Source: CAWDPQ01 sp049642465 (GTDB taxonomy: Bacteria; Acidobacteriota; Vicinamibacteria; Vicinamibacterales; 2-12-FULL-66-21). From it: a stretch of DNA of 64,000 bases. Shown here one piece after another: positions 1 to 9,120 of this stretch (positions are counted from its first letter, which is position 1; every line of letters starts with the position of its first letter). The DNA lies in the NCBI GenBank assembly GCA_049642465.1, contig JBAROV010000137.1:1-64000 (forward strand), given 5' to 3'. Below the pieces are notes generated by a model. The model saw nothing but the letters and a program-made list of their open reading frames with translations. It did not search any database and was not told the origin of the DNA. Position numbers and translations under genes: made by a program.

Positions 1-2064
1 CTTGAGCGCCATGTGGAGCTCGACCGACTGCGGACTGGGCACGCGAGGATCGCCTTCAACGACGTGAATCATCGTTGGCGTTTTCGCATTCTTGATGTAC
101 TTCAACGGCGATTGCATCCAGTACGCATCGAAGTCGTCGTAAGGCAACTTGTTACCGAGATAGAACTGGCGATTCCGCTGGACATCGCTCTGGGCGTACA
201 TCGAGATCCAGTTCGACGTGCCGGCGCCGGAGCTAATCGCCTTGAAGCGATTGGTCTGGACGAGAATCCAGTTCGACCAGTGTCCGCCCGCACTCCAGCC
301 GAGCACGCCCATCCGATTGGGATCGACGATCCCCTGAGCGACGAGGTAATCCACACCGGACATGATGTCGTCGTAACCCGGCGCGAAGTAGTTGCCAACA
401 ATATCGTTGCGGTGTTTCTGGCCGTAGTTCGTCGAGCCACGATAATTCGGGCGCAGCACGACGTAGCCGGCCCCTGCGTAGACCTGTGATCCATACCCGC
501 CGTTGAAATTCAGGAGGTCCGCCGAGGCTGGCCCGCCATGGATTGCCACGATGAGCGGGTACCGTTCACCCGTGCGATAGCCGACCGGCTTGATTAGCAC
601 GCCACCCACCATTGTCCCGTCCTTGGATCGCCAGGTGATCTCTTCCTGTTCGCCGAGCGCGAGCGAACGCACCTGGGGATTGACGTCCGTGAGCTGGGTC
701 CACGAGGTACGCGCAGGAATGTCCTCGACGGATTTCGCCGTGTAGATGGTCGGCGGCGTCGACGCATCGGAATAGTTGATGAGAATCACCCCGCTGTCGT
801 CATCACGGGTAACCGAGAGTGTCGCCTTCGCGTTGGTGAGCTGGCGGACGGCGTTTTGCCGCACCTCCAACGCGAGGAGCTGATTGGTGGCGCGCACGCC
901 CTCGTTGAAGTAGATAGTGCTTCCGTCCTTCGACCAGAAGCCAACCGAGACGTCGCCATCGAAGGAGCCACCCAGCTTGCGAAACGGCCTGCCCGTATCT
1001 TCGATCGCTCGGATGTACACACGCCCATTGGTCATGCTGTACCGCTCGAGGTCATCGGGCCCCGAGAAGGCGACCCAGCGTCCATCTGGAGAGAAACTGA
1101 GCGTGCTTTCGCCGACCTCGTCGTTCTTGGTCAGGCGCTCAATCTTTCCGCTCGACGTGTTCAGCAGATACAGATCGCTGTACAGGTTGTCTGACGTGAT
1201 GTTGCGTTTGTAGCGATCGGCAGACTGCCCGCGAAGGCCAATCCACTTGCCGTCGCGCGAGATGCTGACGTCTGCGACGGAGTAGGAAGCGTCCTCGGTC
1301 AGTCGCTTTGTTTTGAGGCCGTCAACGTCCAGCGTCCAGAGACTGGCGCGAGGTGTTTCGGGATTGCGGATGTTGACCGTGAACTTCTTTTCGCGCCGCA
1401 GCTTTTCGTCCGGGTCGACGCTGTCCGGTGAGGTGAAATAGATCCTCGCGCTGTCCGGCGCCCACTGCCACGTGCCAATCCCCGTTGGATGGGTGGTGAG
1501 CTTGTCGGCCGTCGCCGACTGAATCTCGCGTACCGCCAGGCGATAGAGTTGTTCTTCTCCAGTCTTTCCGGCACGGTAGACGAGCCAGCGGCCGTCGCGG
1601 CTGAAGGCGAAATCAGAGACGCCCTCTTTTTCGTTGGTGAGGCGCTGCGCTTCACCGCCATCGGGTCGCATCAGGTACAGCTGGTTCCGACTGGCGGCGC
1701 TTTCCGGCGCTTCGCGATTCGACAGGAACGCGAAGCAGCTCGCGTCCCGGCACCACTCTGGCGACGACTCGTTCTTCTCGCGAGTGAACGTCATCTGCCT
1801 GGTTGACGCCACACCCTGCTGCAGCGAGACCAGGTAGATATCGGTCTGCTTTTTCCCTTCCTTCCAGTCCGGCACCGACAGCGCGTACAACAGCAAGCGG
1901 CCGTCGGGGCTGGGTGACGGCGACGAAACCTGCCGCATTTGCTGCATGTCGAGGAAGGTCATCGGCCGTTTGTTCGCCGTGTCCTGAGCGTGCGTCACCA
2001 CGGCAGCGAGCACGAAGCCGGTGAGAATGAAGAACCAAGCCAGGGGCCGGGCTGAACGATGCAT
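1..2064 (-). CDS. S9 family (prolyl oligopeptidase-like) peptidase, partial
   Basis: The gene starts at the ATG at 2064-2062 and runs off the left edge, leaving about 688 codons. The product begins with a signal peptide (hydrophobic LTGFVLAAVVTHAQ region), so it is probably periplasmic. Residues about 40-450 carry repeated SPDGR/SRDGKW blades of a WD40-like (TolB/DPP-IV type) propeller. The C-terminal alpha/beta-hydrolase domain contains the nucleophile motif GWSAGG near residue 590 and the expected catalytic Asp in GDPRVP near residue 673. The catalytic His must lie beyond the window edge. The family cleaves short peptides at Pro or other residues; substrate is not predictable here. An SD-like GGAGG precedes the ATG. 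Confidence 0.93.
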   Translation of the reverse strand, partial: MHRSARPLAWFFILTGFVLAAVVTHAQDTANKRPMTFLDMQQMRQVSSPSPSPDGRLLLYALSVPDWKEGKKQTDIYLVSLQQGVASTRQMTFTREKNESSPEWCRDASCFAFLSNREAPESAASRNQLYLMRPDGGEAQRLTNEKEGVSDFAFSRDGRWLVYRAGKTGEEQLYRLAVREIQSATADKLTTHPTGIGTWQWAPDSARIYFTSPDSVDPDEKLRREKKFTVNIRNPETPRASLWTLDVDGLKTKRLTEDASYSVADVSISRDGKWIGLRGQSADRYKRNITSDNLYSDLYLLNTSSGKIERLTKNDEVGESTLSFSPDGRWVAFSGPDDLERYSMTNGRVYIRAIEDTGRPFRKLGGSFDGDVSVGFWSKDGSTIYFNEGVRATNQLLALEVRQNAVRQLTNAKATLSVTRDDDSGVILINYSDASTPPTIYTAKSVEDIPARTSWTQLTDVNPQVRSLALGEQEEITWRSKDGTMVGGVLIKPVGYRTGERYPLIVAIHGGPASADLLNFNGGYGSQVYAGAGYVVLRPNYRGSTNYGQKHRNDIVGNYFAPGYDDIMSGVDYLVAQGIVDPNRMGVLGWSAGGHWSNWILVQTNRFKAISSGAGTSNWISMYAQSDVQRNRQFYLGNKLPYDDFDAYWMQSPLKYIKNAKTPTMIHVVEGDPRVPSPQSVELHMALK

Positions 2065-2120
2065 GACAAACCTCCGGAGCCGCAGGCGGGGGGCCGAACG
2101 AGCCGACCGCCCCGAGCCGC

Positions 2121-2149
2121 TCGACGACAAAACCTCTCAATCTTATAAT
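2121..2149 (+). promoter_or_regulatory. Putative sigma-70-type promoter of the amidohydrolase gene
   Basis: A perfect TATAAT lies at 2144-2149 with a weak -35 (TCGACG, 2121-2126, four of six matches) 17 bases upstream. It sits between the divergent S9 peptidase and amidohydrolase genes and would give a leader of about 20-25 bases before the ATG at 2178. Predicted from sequence only. Confidence 0.45.
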
Positions 2150-2177
2150 CCCGCGGTAATCCGCGACAGGACGACCG

Positions 2178-3692
2178 ATGGCAGACATCAAACGCGGCGC
2201 ACCGTTTCTGGCCATAGGAATCGCGTTTCTCGCGATCGGGGCGACCGGACGCTTCATCGCCGCCTTGGCCGCGGCCGGGATCTCCATTTCAGGCACCGGC
2301 GCTCAAGCACCGCCTGCGCGTCAGTCGAGCGCGAGCAATCCCACTCTGAGCAACGCGGTGTTGAACTTCGTCAAGGTGGATGCGCCCATCGTGGCGCTCA
2401 CGAACGCTCGTGTGATTGACGGTACCGGCGCGCCTCCGCGCGACCGGCAGACGGTCATTATCAAGGGACGCAACATCGCCGCATTCGGGGACACCGACCG
2501 CATCACACCACCCGAAGGCACAACCGTTATCGATCTCACCGGTAAGACGGTCATTCCCGGCATCGTCATGATGCACGAGCATCTCTACTACCCGAATGGT
2601 CCGCAAGTGTACGGGCAACTCGGGCAGAGCTTCAGCCGCCTCTACCTTGCCGGCGGCGTGACGACGATGAGGACGGGCGGGAATGTGAATGGGTTCATGG
2701 ACCTGAAGTTGAAGCGGCTGATCGACGAGGGACAGTTGCCCGGACCCTCGATCGATGCGACCGCACCGTATCTGAACGGTCCCAACAGCTTCCTGCAAAT
2801 GCATGCGCTGCGCGATGCTGCCGAAGCTGTCCGCCACGTCGAGTACTGGGCCGACGCTGGCGCGACGTCGTTCAAGGCGTACATGAACATCACCAAGGCG
2901 GAACTGGGCGCGGCCATTCGGGCCGCGCACGCGCGCGGGCTGAAGATCACCGGCCATCTGTGTTCGGTGACCTACGCGGAAGCCGCGGATCTGGGCATCG
3001 ACAATCTGGAGCACGGGTTCCTCGCGGCCACCGACTTCGTCGGCGACAAGAAGCCCGACGAGTGCCTGGGTCAGAGGCGAGGTCAAGAGACGATCGCGTC
3101 GCTCGACGAGAATAGTGAGCCTTTCAAGGCACTGGTGAAGAAGCTCGTCGATCGCCACGTCGCGCTGACGTCCACATTGACCGTGTTCGAAACATTCACG
3201 CCCGGACGTCCATTGCCGCCAGGGCTCGAGGTGCTGGTGGCGCCACTCAAGCAACAGTTCGAGGAGACCTACGCGCGAGTATCGCAGAACAAGCAGTCGA
3301 ACTACATCAAGTTGCTCCCGAAGGCGATGGCGCTCGAACGTGCCTTCGCTCGTGCCGGCGGGTTGCTGACGGCGGGCACCGATCCCACCGGCGCCGGCGG
3401 TGTCGTCCCCGGCTTTTCAAATCAGCGCCAGATCGAGTTGCTCGTCGAAGCGGGCTTTTCACCTGTCGAAGCGATCTCAATTGCCACATACAACGGTGCG
3501 CGCTACCTCAACCGCGATGCGCGCATCGGCACGATCGCCTTCGGCAAGCAGGCCGATCTCGTCGTCCTCAACGGTGATCCCTCGCGGAACATAGGAGATG
3601 TTCGAAAGGTCGAGACGGTGTTCAAGCAGGGAGTGGGTTTCGATCCGGTCAAATTGATTGATTCGGTTAAGGGGCGCGTGGGATTGTGGTAA
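2178..3692 (+). CDS. Metal-dependent amidohydrolase family protein
   Basis: A 504-residue amidohydrolase-superfamily protein of the imidazolonepropionase/prolidase-like group. The N-terminus is hydrophobic (residues about 8-40), consistent with export. Metal-site features are the HEH motif (His133, His135) after VIPGIVMM, a Lys in SFKAYMN that may be carbamylated, later histidines in ITGHL and NLEHGF, and the Asp of TAGTDPTG. The C-terminus has the typical beta-sandwich ending (GKQADLVVLNGDP). These enzymes hydrolyse C-N bonds in cyclic amides or dipeptides; the substrate here is unknown. It is divergent from the S9 peptidase, so the two may share peptide or xenobiotic turnover, but that is inference. 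Confidence 0.92.
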   Translation: MADIKRGAPFLAIGIAFLAIGATGRFIAALAAAGISISGTGAQAPPARQSSASNPTLSNAVLNFVKVDAPIVALTNARVIDGTGAPPRDRQTVIIKGRNIAAFGDTDRITPPEGTTVIDLTGKTVIPGIVMMHEHLYYPNGPQVYGQLGQSFSRLYLAGGVTTMRTGGNVNGFMDLKLKRLIDEGQLPGPSIDATAPYLNGPNSFLQMHALRDAAEAVRHVEYWADAGATSFKAYMNITKAELGAAIRAAHARGLKITGHLCSVTYAEAADLGIDNLEHGFLAATDFVGDKKPDECLGQRRGQETIASLDENSEPFKALVKKLVDRHVALTSTLTVFETFTPGRPLPPGLEVLVAPLKQQFEETYARVSQNKQSNYIKLLPKAMALERAFARAGGLLTAGTDPTGAGGVVPGFSNQRQIELLVEAGFSPVEAISIATYNGARYLNRDARIGTIAFGKQADLVVLNGDPSRNIGDVRKVETVFKQGVGFDPVKLIDSVKGRVGLW

Positions 3693-3737
3693 CGCCGGGT
3701 GCGACGTGCCGCTGTCACGCCTGCACGGGCTGACGGC

Positions 3738-4093
3738 TGCAATCACGACGACACGACGTCACGACGACACGACGGCAGACACGAAGAGCACGAAGCTACG
3801 AAGCTCACGAAGACAAAAAGAACTACAGGAGTTCAAGAGTTCAGGAGATGACATGCTGGTGTCGGTGCGCCGGCCTTCGGCCGGCGTCGACCGGGCGAGA
3901 AATCTGGAAAACAAGCAGCGCTGAACTTAACCGCTGTTTGTTTTCCAGATTTATCGCCCGGCCACCGCGCGAAGCGCGGCACCGACACCAGTACGTCATC
4001 ACCTCCTGGTCTCCTTGTCTCCTGTAATTTTTCTTCGTGGTCGTCGTGTCGTCGTGTCGTCGTGCTCGTCGTGACGTCGTGCTCGTCGTGAAA
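3738..4093. repeat. Long imperfect palindrome filling the intergenic region
   Basis: The 3693-4161 interval has no supported gene. It holds an inverted repeat of about 350 bases. The inner arms (3889-3920 and 3932-3963) match at about 29 of 32 positions around an 11-base loop at 3921-3931. Matching continues outwards through CTGGTGTCGGTGC (3856-3868) against GCACCGACACCAG (3979-3991), then CAGGAG-type stretches, then CACGACGACACGACG-type runs against their complement. Each arm has its own small hairpin (GCCGGCCTTCGGCCGGC at left, CCGCGCGAAGCGCGG at right). It looks like a miniature or REP-like dispersed element. Confidence 0.8.
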
Positions 4094-4147
4094 TGTCGTC
4101 GGCTCGTGTCGGGATGCTGCGTCAGGACGTCGACAGGCGCAGTGGGC

Positions 4148-4153
4148 CATAAT
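4148..4153 (+). promoter_or_regulatory. -10-like hexamer just before the beta-synthase start
   Basis: CATAAT at 4148-4153 ends eight bases before the GTG at 4162. No convincing -35 or SD is visible. It fits the leaderless pattern seen at several other genes in the window. Confidence 0.3.
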
Positions 4154-4161
4154 TGACGATT

Positions 4162-5535
4162 GTGGTACCCCCGATCGCGACGACCATCCTCGACACTATT
4201 GGCCGGACGCCGTTAGTACGGATTCACGCCATCACGCGCGGCGTGATCGGTGCGACGGTGCTGGCAAAACTCGAAACGTTCAACCCCGGCAATTCGATCA
4301 AGGACCGCATGGCCGTCAAGATGGTGGAGGACGCCGAACGGCAGGGGCTCCTCAAGCCGGGGGGCACCATCATCGAGGGGACTTCCGGCAACACCGGAAT
4401 GGGTCTCGCCATCGTCGCGGTCGTGAAAGGGTACAAGTGCATTTTTACGACCACCGACAAGCAGTCGAAGGAAAAGATTGACGCCTTGAAGGCGTTCGGT
4501 GCGGAGGTGATCGTCTGCCCGACCAACGTCGATCCCGAGGACCCGCGGTCTTACTACTCGGTATCGTCGCGGCTCGAGCGCGAGATTCCACACTCATGGA
4601 AGGCGAATCAGTACGACAACCTGTCCAACACGGCGGCGCACTACGAGCAGACCGGACCGGAGATCTGGGAGCAAACCGACGGCCGGGTAACGCACCTCGT
4701 CGTCGGGGTCGGAACCGGCGGCACGATCAGCGGCGTCGGACGGTACTTGAAGGAGCGCAACCCGAAGATCAAGGTTTGGGGAATTGACACCTACGGCTCC
4801 GTGTTCAAGAAGTACAAGGAGACGGGCGTCTTCGACAAGAACGAGATTTACCCCTACATCACCGAAGGCATCGGCGAAGACTTTCTCCCGAAGAACGTCG
4901 ATTTCAACGTCATCGATCATTTCGAAAAGGTCACAGACAAAGACGCCGCGCTGATGACCCGACGCATTGCCCGCGAGGAAGGAATCTTTGCCGGCAATTC
5001 GGCAGGCTCGGCCATGGCTGGCCTGCTGCAGCTGAAGGACCGTTTCGTTGAGAGCGACGTCATCGTCGTCATTTTTCACGACCACGGGTCCAGATATCTG
5101 GGCAAGATGTTCAACGACGACTGGATGCTCGAGAAGGGCTTCCTCGAAAAAACCGGCATGACGGCCCGCGACATGGTGGCGTCGGGCCTCTCCGGCGAGT
5201 TATTGGCCATTGAAGGTACCCAGACAGTCGAGACCGCGGTCCGCCTGATGAGCGAGCACGATTTTTCGCAACTGTCGATCACTCACGACAAGCGTCTCGT
5301 GGGATCGCTCAACGAGGCGCACCTCTTCGCCGAACTGGTTCGAAATCCCGATATCAAGTCACAGCCGGTCGAATCGATCATGCAGCCGGCCTTCCCGTTC
5401 GTCGATATCTCCACGCCGGTGGAGCTGCTCTCGACGATGATTACGTCGTTGAATCCCGCCGTATTGGTGAGAGACTTTAAGACCGATAAGACGTTCATCA
5501 TCACGCGCTCCGACGTCATACGTGTGCTCTGTTGA
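4162..5535 (+). CDS. PLP-dependent cystathionine beta-synthase / cysteine synthase with CBS pair
   Basis: The PLP fold-type II domain (about residues 1-330) shows the lysine region NSIKDRMAVKM, the substrate/PLP loop TSGNTGMGLA and the phosphate-binding loop GVGTGGTISG. Residues about 335-457 form a CBS-domain pair (MVASGLSGELLAIEG onwards), the arrangement of cystathionine beta-synthase. It would condense serine (or O-acetylserine) with homocysteine or sulfide in the cytoplasm. I placed the start at GTG 4162, which gives MVPPIATTILDTIGRTPLV; a TTG at 4153 in the same frame overlaps a -10-like hexamer. CBS versus CysK/CysM activity cannot be decided from sequence, though the CBS pair favours cystathionine beta-synthase. 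Confidence 0.93.
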   Translation: MVPPIATTILDTIGRTPLVRIHAITRGVIGATVLAKLETFNPGNSIKDRMAVKMVEDAERQGLLKPGGTIIEGTSGNTGMGLAIVAVVKGYKCIFTTTDKQSKEKIDALKAFGAEVIVCPTNVDPEDPRSYYSVSSRLEREIPHSWKANQYDNLSNTAAHYEQTGPEIWEQTDGRVTHLVVGVGTGGTISGVGRYLKERNPKIKVWGIDTYGSVFKKYKETGVFDKNEIYPYITEGIGEDFLPKNVDFNVIDHFEKVTDKDAALMTRRIAREEGIFAGNSAGSAMAGLLQLKDRFVESDVIVVIFHDHGSRYLGKMFNDDWMLEKGFLEKTGMTARDMVASGLSGELLAIEGTQTVETAVRLMSEHDFSQLSITHDKRLVGSLNEAHLFAELVRNPDIKSQPVESIMQPAFPFVDISTPVELLSTMITSLNPAVLVRDFKTDKTFIITRSDVIRVLC

Positions 5536-5556
5536 GCCTATCCAAGAGAGGGGATC

Positions 5557-6258
5557 ATGAAACGGCTTGTCATGATTTGGTGTGCGCTCGCCCTCGCCGC
5601 TCCGGCCCTCGCCCAGGACGCAACCGGTCGATGGGACCTCACCGTCATTCGCCCGGACGGCCAGAATCAGGCGGTTCTTGTTTTGAAGAAGGACGGCGAG
5701 AAGCTGGCCGGAACGGTGGCTCGCCCGCAGGGGGACTCGATTCCTGTCTCCGGCTCGCAAAAGGGCCCGGATGTCCTCATGTCTTTTTCCGTTCCGACTC
5801 AGAACGGTACAGTCAATGTCACACTGCGTGGACGCCAGGACGGCGATTCGATGAAGGGAACCGCCGACCTTGGGGACCGTGGACAGGCCGAGTGGAACGC
5901 CGCGCGTGGCGCCGCGCCGTCGGGCTCGGCCGCTACGACAGCCGCAACTGACCTGACGGGAACCTGGGCGCTGGAAGTGAAGACCGATGCCGGTACTGGG
6001 ACCCCTACCGTCACCTTCAAACAGGAAGGTCAGAAGCTCAGCGGCCGATATGTAGGGATGTTCGGAGAATCGTCGCTCACCGGCGAGGTGAAAGACAAGT
6101 CCTTCACCTTTACCGTGACGGTCAGTGCCGAGGGAAATCCTGTGACCATTACCTACACCGGGACGGTTGAGCAGAACGCGCTCAGCGGGCGCGTGACGTT
6201 TGGAGACCTTGCCGAAGGGACGTTTACCGGCAAGAAACAGGCGACCCAGGAGCGGTGA
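5557..6258 (+). CDS. Secreted beta-rich protein, two-repeat, function unknown
   Basis: A 233-residue protein with a clear signal peptide (cleavage near APALAQ). The mature part has two similar halves of about 90 residues: one starting TGRWDLTVIRPDG, the other TGTWALEVKTDAG. Each continues with a GQKLSG/GEKLAG turn and alternating hydrophobic beta strands, separated by an Ala/Thr-rich linker (AAPSGSAATTAATD). The pattern resembles small lipocalin-like or calycin-like extracytoplasmic domains, but no catalytic motif is visible. SD GAGAGGGG precedes the ATG. Confidence 0.75.
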   Translation: MKRLVMIWCALALAAPALAQDATGRWDLTVIRPDGQNQAVLVLKKDGEKLAGTVARPQGDSIPVSGSQKGPDVLMSFSVPTQNGTVNVTLRGRQDGDSMKGTADLGDRGQAEWNAARGAAPSGSAATTAATDLTGTWALEVKTDAGTGTPTVTFKQEGQKLSGRYVGMFGESSLTGEVKDKSFTFTVTVSAEGNPVTITYTGTVEQNALSGRVTFGDLAEGTFTGKKQATQER

Positions 6259-7370
6259 CTTTGCATCGCAAAGCTAGTCCATGCTATTCTGAAAGTCGGT
6301 TGTCAGCTACTCCTCGCGAGTTCACACTCGAGCTCACGCCACGCGCCCGAGTCGATGTCATCGACGTGCGGGGCGTGATGGCCGCGCGACACGGCGACGC
6401 CCTCGACCCATACCCGCGCGCGCTGTGCTGTTCTTTCCACACCACCGCCGGCTATCTGGACCAGAGCGTCGCATCGCGGCTGTGGAGGCAGCGCACGGGC
6501 GTCATGCCGTACATCGATCTCTTCAGGACGATCTTTCCGGAGGGCGCAGGGTACGAGCACGACAAGCTGGATCGGCGCATCGAGCTGACCGACGCGCAGA
6601 AACCGGTCGAGCCGATGAACGCGGACTCGCACCTGGCAATCATGGCCGGCGCGTTGCGCAGCTGCGTGACTTACAAGAACCGCCCAGGCGAACCGGTGTG
6701 CTTTGTCGATCTCGATGGGGTCTATGCGGGCAATCCACGCCGGCGTTCGACGACGGTGCTCGGCTACTCGAACGAAGAACCTGTGGCTCAGGCGCGTATG
6801 ACGGTCCCGGTTTCGGATCACGCCGTCGATTCAGTGAATCTCAAAGATCCTCAACTTGGCTTCTACGAACAGTGCGCCGCGCTGGTATCAGCGCACGGCG
6901 TCGCCAAGGGACGCATCAGGCTGACGCTGGCTCCCGGCGAGCGTCATGCGGGTCTGACGGTCAACGAATACGAAACGCTGCTGATGCGTCACGATCTGCG
7001 AGAGATTCTCAGCGACCCGCTCCGCTTCATGGCCGAAAAGGCGGGCCACATGCTCGGCAATCCGCGGGCGATCCCGGCCAAGACGCTTGACTACGCCAAG
7101 TACGATCTCGTGCGTGTCTTCAACCGTTTTCTTGACGCGCTCGGTCTTCGCCAGTCGATGGTGGAGAGCGTGCTGTCACAGGCGATTGCGATGCCCGCTT
7201 CGCGCTTCCTGCGCATGAAGCGTTCGGTCAGCCTGCTCGTGTCCGATCGCGCAGTACCCGGGCAGGGTGCAATCGTCGAAGGCACCTACCAGAGTCCCAT
7301 TCTGGTGCAGTGGCAGCGTGGCGTTCGCTCGGGACGGACGCTCGATGTCACGCTGACTCGATTTATCTGA
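6255..7370 (+). CDS. YjbQ/UPF0047-like protein with a long C-terminal extension
   Basis: The central part resembles the YjbQ (UPF0047) family, members of which have weak thiamine-phosphate synthase activity: CSFHTTAGYLDQSV, GYEHD, NADSHLAIM and the LDGVYAGNP stretch correspond to the family's HTTA, HD, N.HL and G.GVY positions. YjbQ proteins are about 140 residues; this one is 371, with a C-terminal region (from about 230) I do not recognise. GTG 6255 overlaps the previous stop by four bases and has AGGAG very close by. TTG 6300 (MSATPREFTLEL) is an alternative: a -35/-10 pair TTGCAT (6261)/TATTCT (6285) lies just upstream and the first 15 residues look non-protein-like. Confidence 0.7.
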   Translation: MTLHRKASPCYSESRLSATPREFTLELTPRARVDVIDVRGVMAARHGDALDPYPRALCCSFHTTAGYLDQSVASRLWRQRTGVMPYIDLFRTIFPEGAGYEHDKLDRRIELTDAQKPVEPMNADSHLAIMAGALRSCVTYKNRPGEPVCFVDLDGVYAGNPRRRSTTVLGYSNEEPVAQARMTVPVSDHAVDSVNLKDPQLGFYEQCAALVSAHGVAKGRIRLTLAPGERHAGLTVNEYETLLMRHDLREILSDPLRFMAEKAGHMLGNPRAIPAKTLDYAKYDLVRVFNRFLDALGLRQSMVESVLSQAIAMPASRFLRMKRSVSLLVSDRAVPGQGAIVEGTYQSPILVQWQRGVRSGRTLDVTLTRFI

Positions 7371-7403
7371 GTTAGTCCCCAGTTCCCAGTTCAATGGTCG
7401 ATC

Positions 7404-7409
7404 TATGAT
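7404..7409 (+). promoter_or_regulatory. -10 hexamer six bases before the hydrolase start
   Basis: TATGAT at 7404-7409 is followed by six bases (CGTCGC) and then the ATG at 7416. No SD is present, suggesting a leaderless transcript. Confidence 0.35.
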
Positions 7410-7415
7410 CGTCGC

Positions 7416-8219
7416 ATGCTGCGCGAAGCGCATGTTGAGGCGGCCGGACGTCGGCTGCGCTACTTGCGCGCGGGCTCGGGCTGGCCGCTGGTCCTTCTTC
7501 ATGCCTTCCCCTTGTCAGCTGATCTTTGGCGTCCGCAGCTCGACCGCGTCCCGCGCGGCTGGCAGTTCCTTGCACCGGACCTCCGCGGCTTCGGCCGAGG
7601 CTCACTCCCGCCTACTTCGCTGACGATGGACGATATGGCGGCGGACGTGAGCGCCTTCATGGACGCGCTGGAGATCGATCGTGCGGTCATCGGCGGCTTA
7701 TCAATGGGCGGATACGTGACGATGGCGTTGTATCGCCTGGCGCCAGACCGATTCACGAGCATCGTGCTGGCGAACACGAAGGCCAGTCTCGACACCCCTG
7801 AAGGGCGGGCGGCACGCGAGCAGATGATTGAACTCGTGCGGCACAAGGGAGCGCCGGCCGTTGCCGACCAGATGATGCCGAAGCTCCTGGGCGCGACATC
7901 GCAACGCGCCCGTCCGTATCTCGAGCCTCTGGTTCGCCGCCTGATTGAGGCCAACTCTGCCGAAGGAATCGAGGCAGCCATTCATGCAATCAGAGACCGG
8001 CCGGATTCCTTGCCGACGCTCGAGCGCACCGCCGTGCCAGCTCTTGTGATTACCAGCGACGAAGACGACATCATCCCGGTGAGCGAAAGCGAGGCGATGC
8101 ATCGCGTCATGCCGCGATCACAGCTGGTCGTCCTCTCTGCCGCGGGCCATTTGTCGAACCTGGAGGTTCCGGATGACTTCTCGGAAGCGCTGGGTAATTT
8201 CCTGACCGCGAACTTGTAG
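7416..8219 (+). CDS. Alpha/beta-fold hydrolase
   Basis: A 267-residue cytoplasmic alpha/beta hydrolase. The oxyanion strand VLLHAFPLSADLW, the region DLRGFGRG, the nucleophile elbow GLSMGGYV and the C-terminal SAAGHLSNLE (catalytic His) with ITSDEDDIIPV (acid) are all in place. The cap region runs from about residue 120 to 200. This group contains esterases, 3-oxoadipate enol-lactonase-like enzymes and haloperoxidase-like proteins; the exact substrate is not readable. Confidence 0.9.
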   Translation: MLREAHVEAAGRRLRYLRAGSGWPLVLLHAFPLSADLWRPQLDRVPRGWQFLAPDLRGFGRGSLPPTSLTMDDMAADVSAFMDALEIDRAVIGGLSMGGYVTMALYRLAPDRFTSIVLANTKASLDTPEGRAAREQMIELVRHKGAPAVADQMMPKLLGATSQRARPYLEPLVRRLIEANSAEGIEAAIHAIRDRPDSLPTLERTAVPALVITSDEDDIIPVSESEAMHRVMPRSQLVVLSAAGHLSNLEVPDDFSEALGNFLTANL

Positions 8220-8236
8220 CCCGACGCGACTCGCGA

Positions 8237-8263
8237 CTGACAAGCGAAAGACGCGAATATGAT
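8237..8263 (+). promoter_or_regulatory. Putative promoter of the DUF547 gene
   Basis: -35-like CTGACA (8237-8242) and -10-like TATGAT (8258-8263) are 15 bases apart; the -10 ends seven bases before ATG 8271. The alternative upstream ATG (8259) overlaps this -10, which argues for the downstream start. Confidence 0.4.
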
Positions 8264-8270
8264 TCACCGA

Positions 8271-9104
8271 ATGCGGATCATTTCTCTCCTCGTGCTGTTG
8301 AGTCTCCTTCTGCCTGCGGGCGTGCCCGCAGACCAGTCGTCCGGCGAAACGATCCATCAGCCGCTCGATCAGATTCTCGACCTTCAGGTCCGAGATGGTT
8401 TGGTCTATTACCGCGCGCTCAAGAGCGAGCGCGGTCGTCTGGACCGTTACGTGGCGTCGCTCGACGTGCCGGCGGCGACCTACGGCGGTTGGTCGCGCGA
8501 CGAGCAGGTTGCCTTCTGGATCAACGCCTACAACGCATTCGTGCTCCAGGCGGTCATCGACCATTACCCGATTCGCGGCAAGGCGCCGGCGTATCCGGCA
8601 GCCAGCCTTCGACAGATTCCTGGAGCGTTCGAGCGCACGAAACACCGCGCGGCTGGCCGTTCTGTGACGCTCGATGAAATAGAAAAGACCATCCTGCCCG
8701 CGCTCAAAGAGCCGCGCGCGTACCTCGCGCTTGGGCGCGGCGCCGTGGGGAGTGGTCGCTTGCGAAGCGAGGCGTATACCGGCTCGCGGCTGTCGGCACA
8801 ACTGAACGCCGTGCAGGCGGAATTCGTCAGCGAACGCGCCATGCTGACCATCGACCGGGCGGCCAACCAGCTCACCGTCACACCCATTGTCAGCTGGCAC
8901 GAAGCGGAGTTCGTGGCGGCGTATGACAAGGGAGCCGACGGACCGTTCGCGCAGCGATCGGCGATCGAGCGCGCGCTCGTCGCCTTCATCCAACCGCACC
9001 TGCTGCCGCTCGAACGCGAATTCGTGCAGAAAAACACGTTTCGCGTCACGTATCATGCGTTCGACTGGCGTCTCAACGATCTGACCGGAGGCCGGAGTTT
9101 TTGA
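8271..9104 (+). CDS. Secreted DUF547 domain protein
   Basis: The product has a signal peptide (MRIISLLVLLSLLLPAG, cleavage near VPADQ) followed by a DUF547 domain. The family core is clear in EQVAFWINAYNAFVLQAVIDHYPI and in the later LALGRGAVGSGRL segment, where related proteins usually carry a Cys-Pro pair that is absent here. DUF547 proteins are extracytoplasmic and of unknown biochemical function. Starting at 8271 gives 277 residues and a better signal peptide than ATG 8259. Confidence 0.88.
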   Translation: MRIISLLVLLSLLLPAGVPADQSSGETIHQPLDQILDLQVRDGLVYYRALKSERGRLDRYVASLDVPAATYGGWSRDEQVAFWINAYNAFVLQAVIDHYPIRGKAPAYPAASLRQIPGAFERTKHRAAGRSVTLDEIEKTILPALKEPRAYLALGRGAVGSGRLRSEAYTGSRLSAQLNAVQAEFVSERAMLTIDRAANQLTVTPIVSWHEAEFVAAYDKGADGPFAQRSAIERALVAFIQPHLLPLEREFVQKNTFRVTYHAFDWRLNDLTGGRSF

Positions 9105-9120
9105 CGCACGCAGCTGCTGT

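Noticed and set aside
2289..3254. A 321-codon frame opposite the amidohydrolase
   Set aside because: Antisense shadow of a gene with intact metal-binding motifs.
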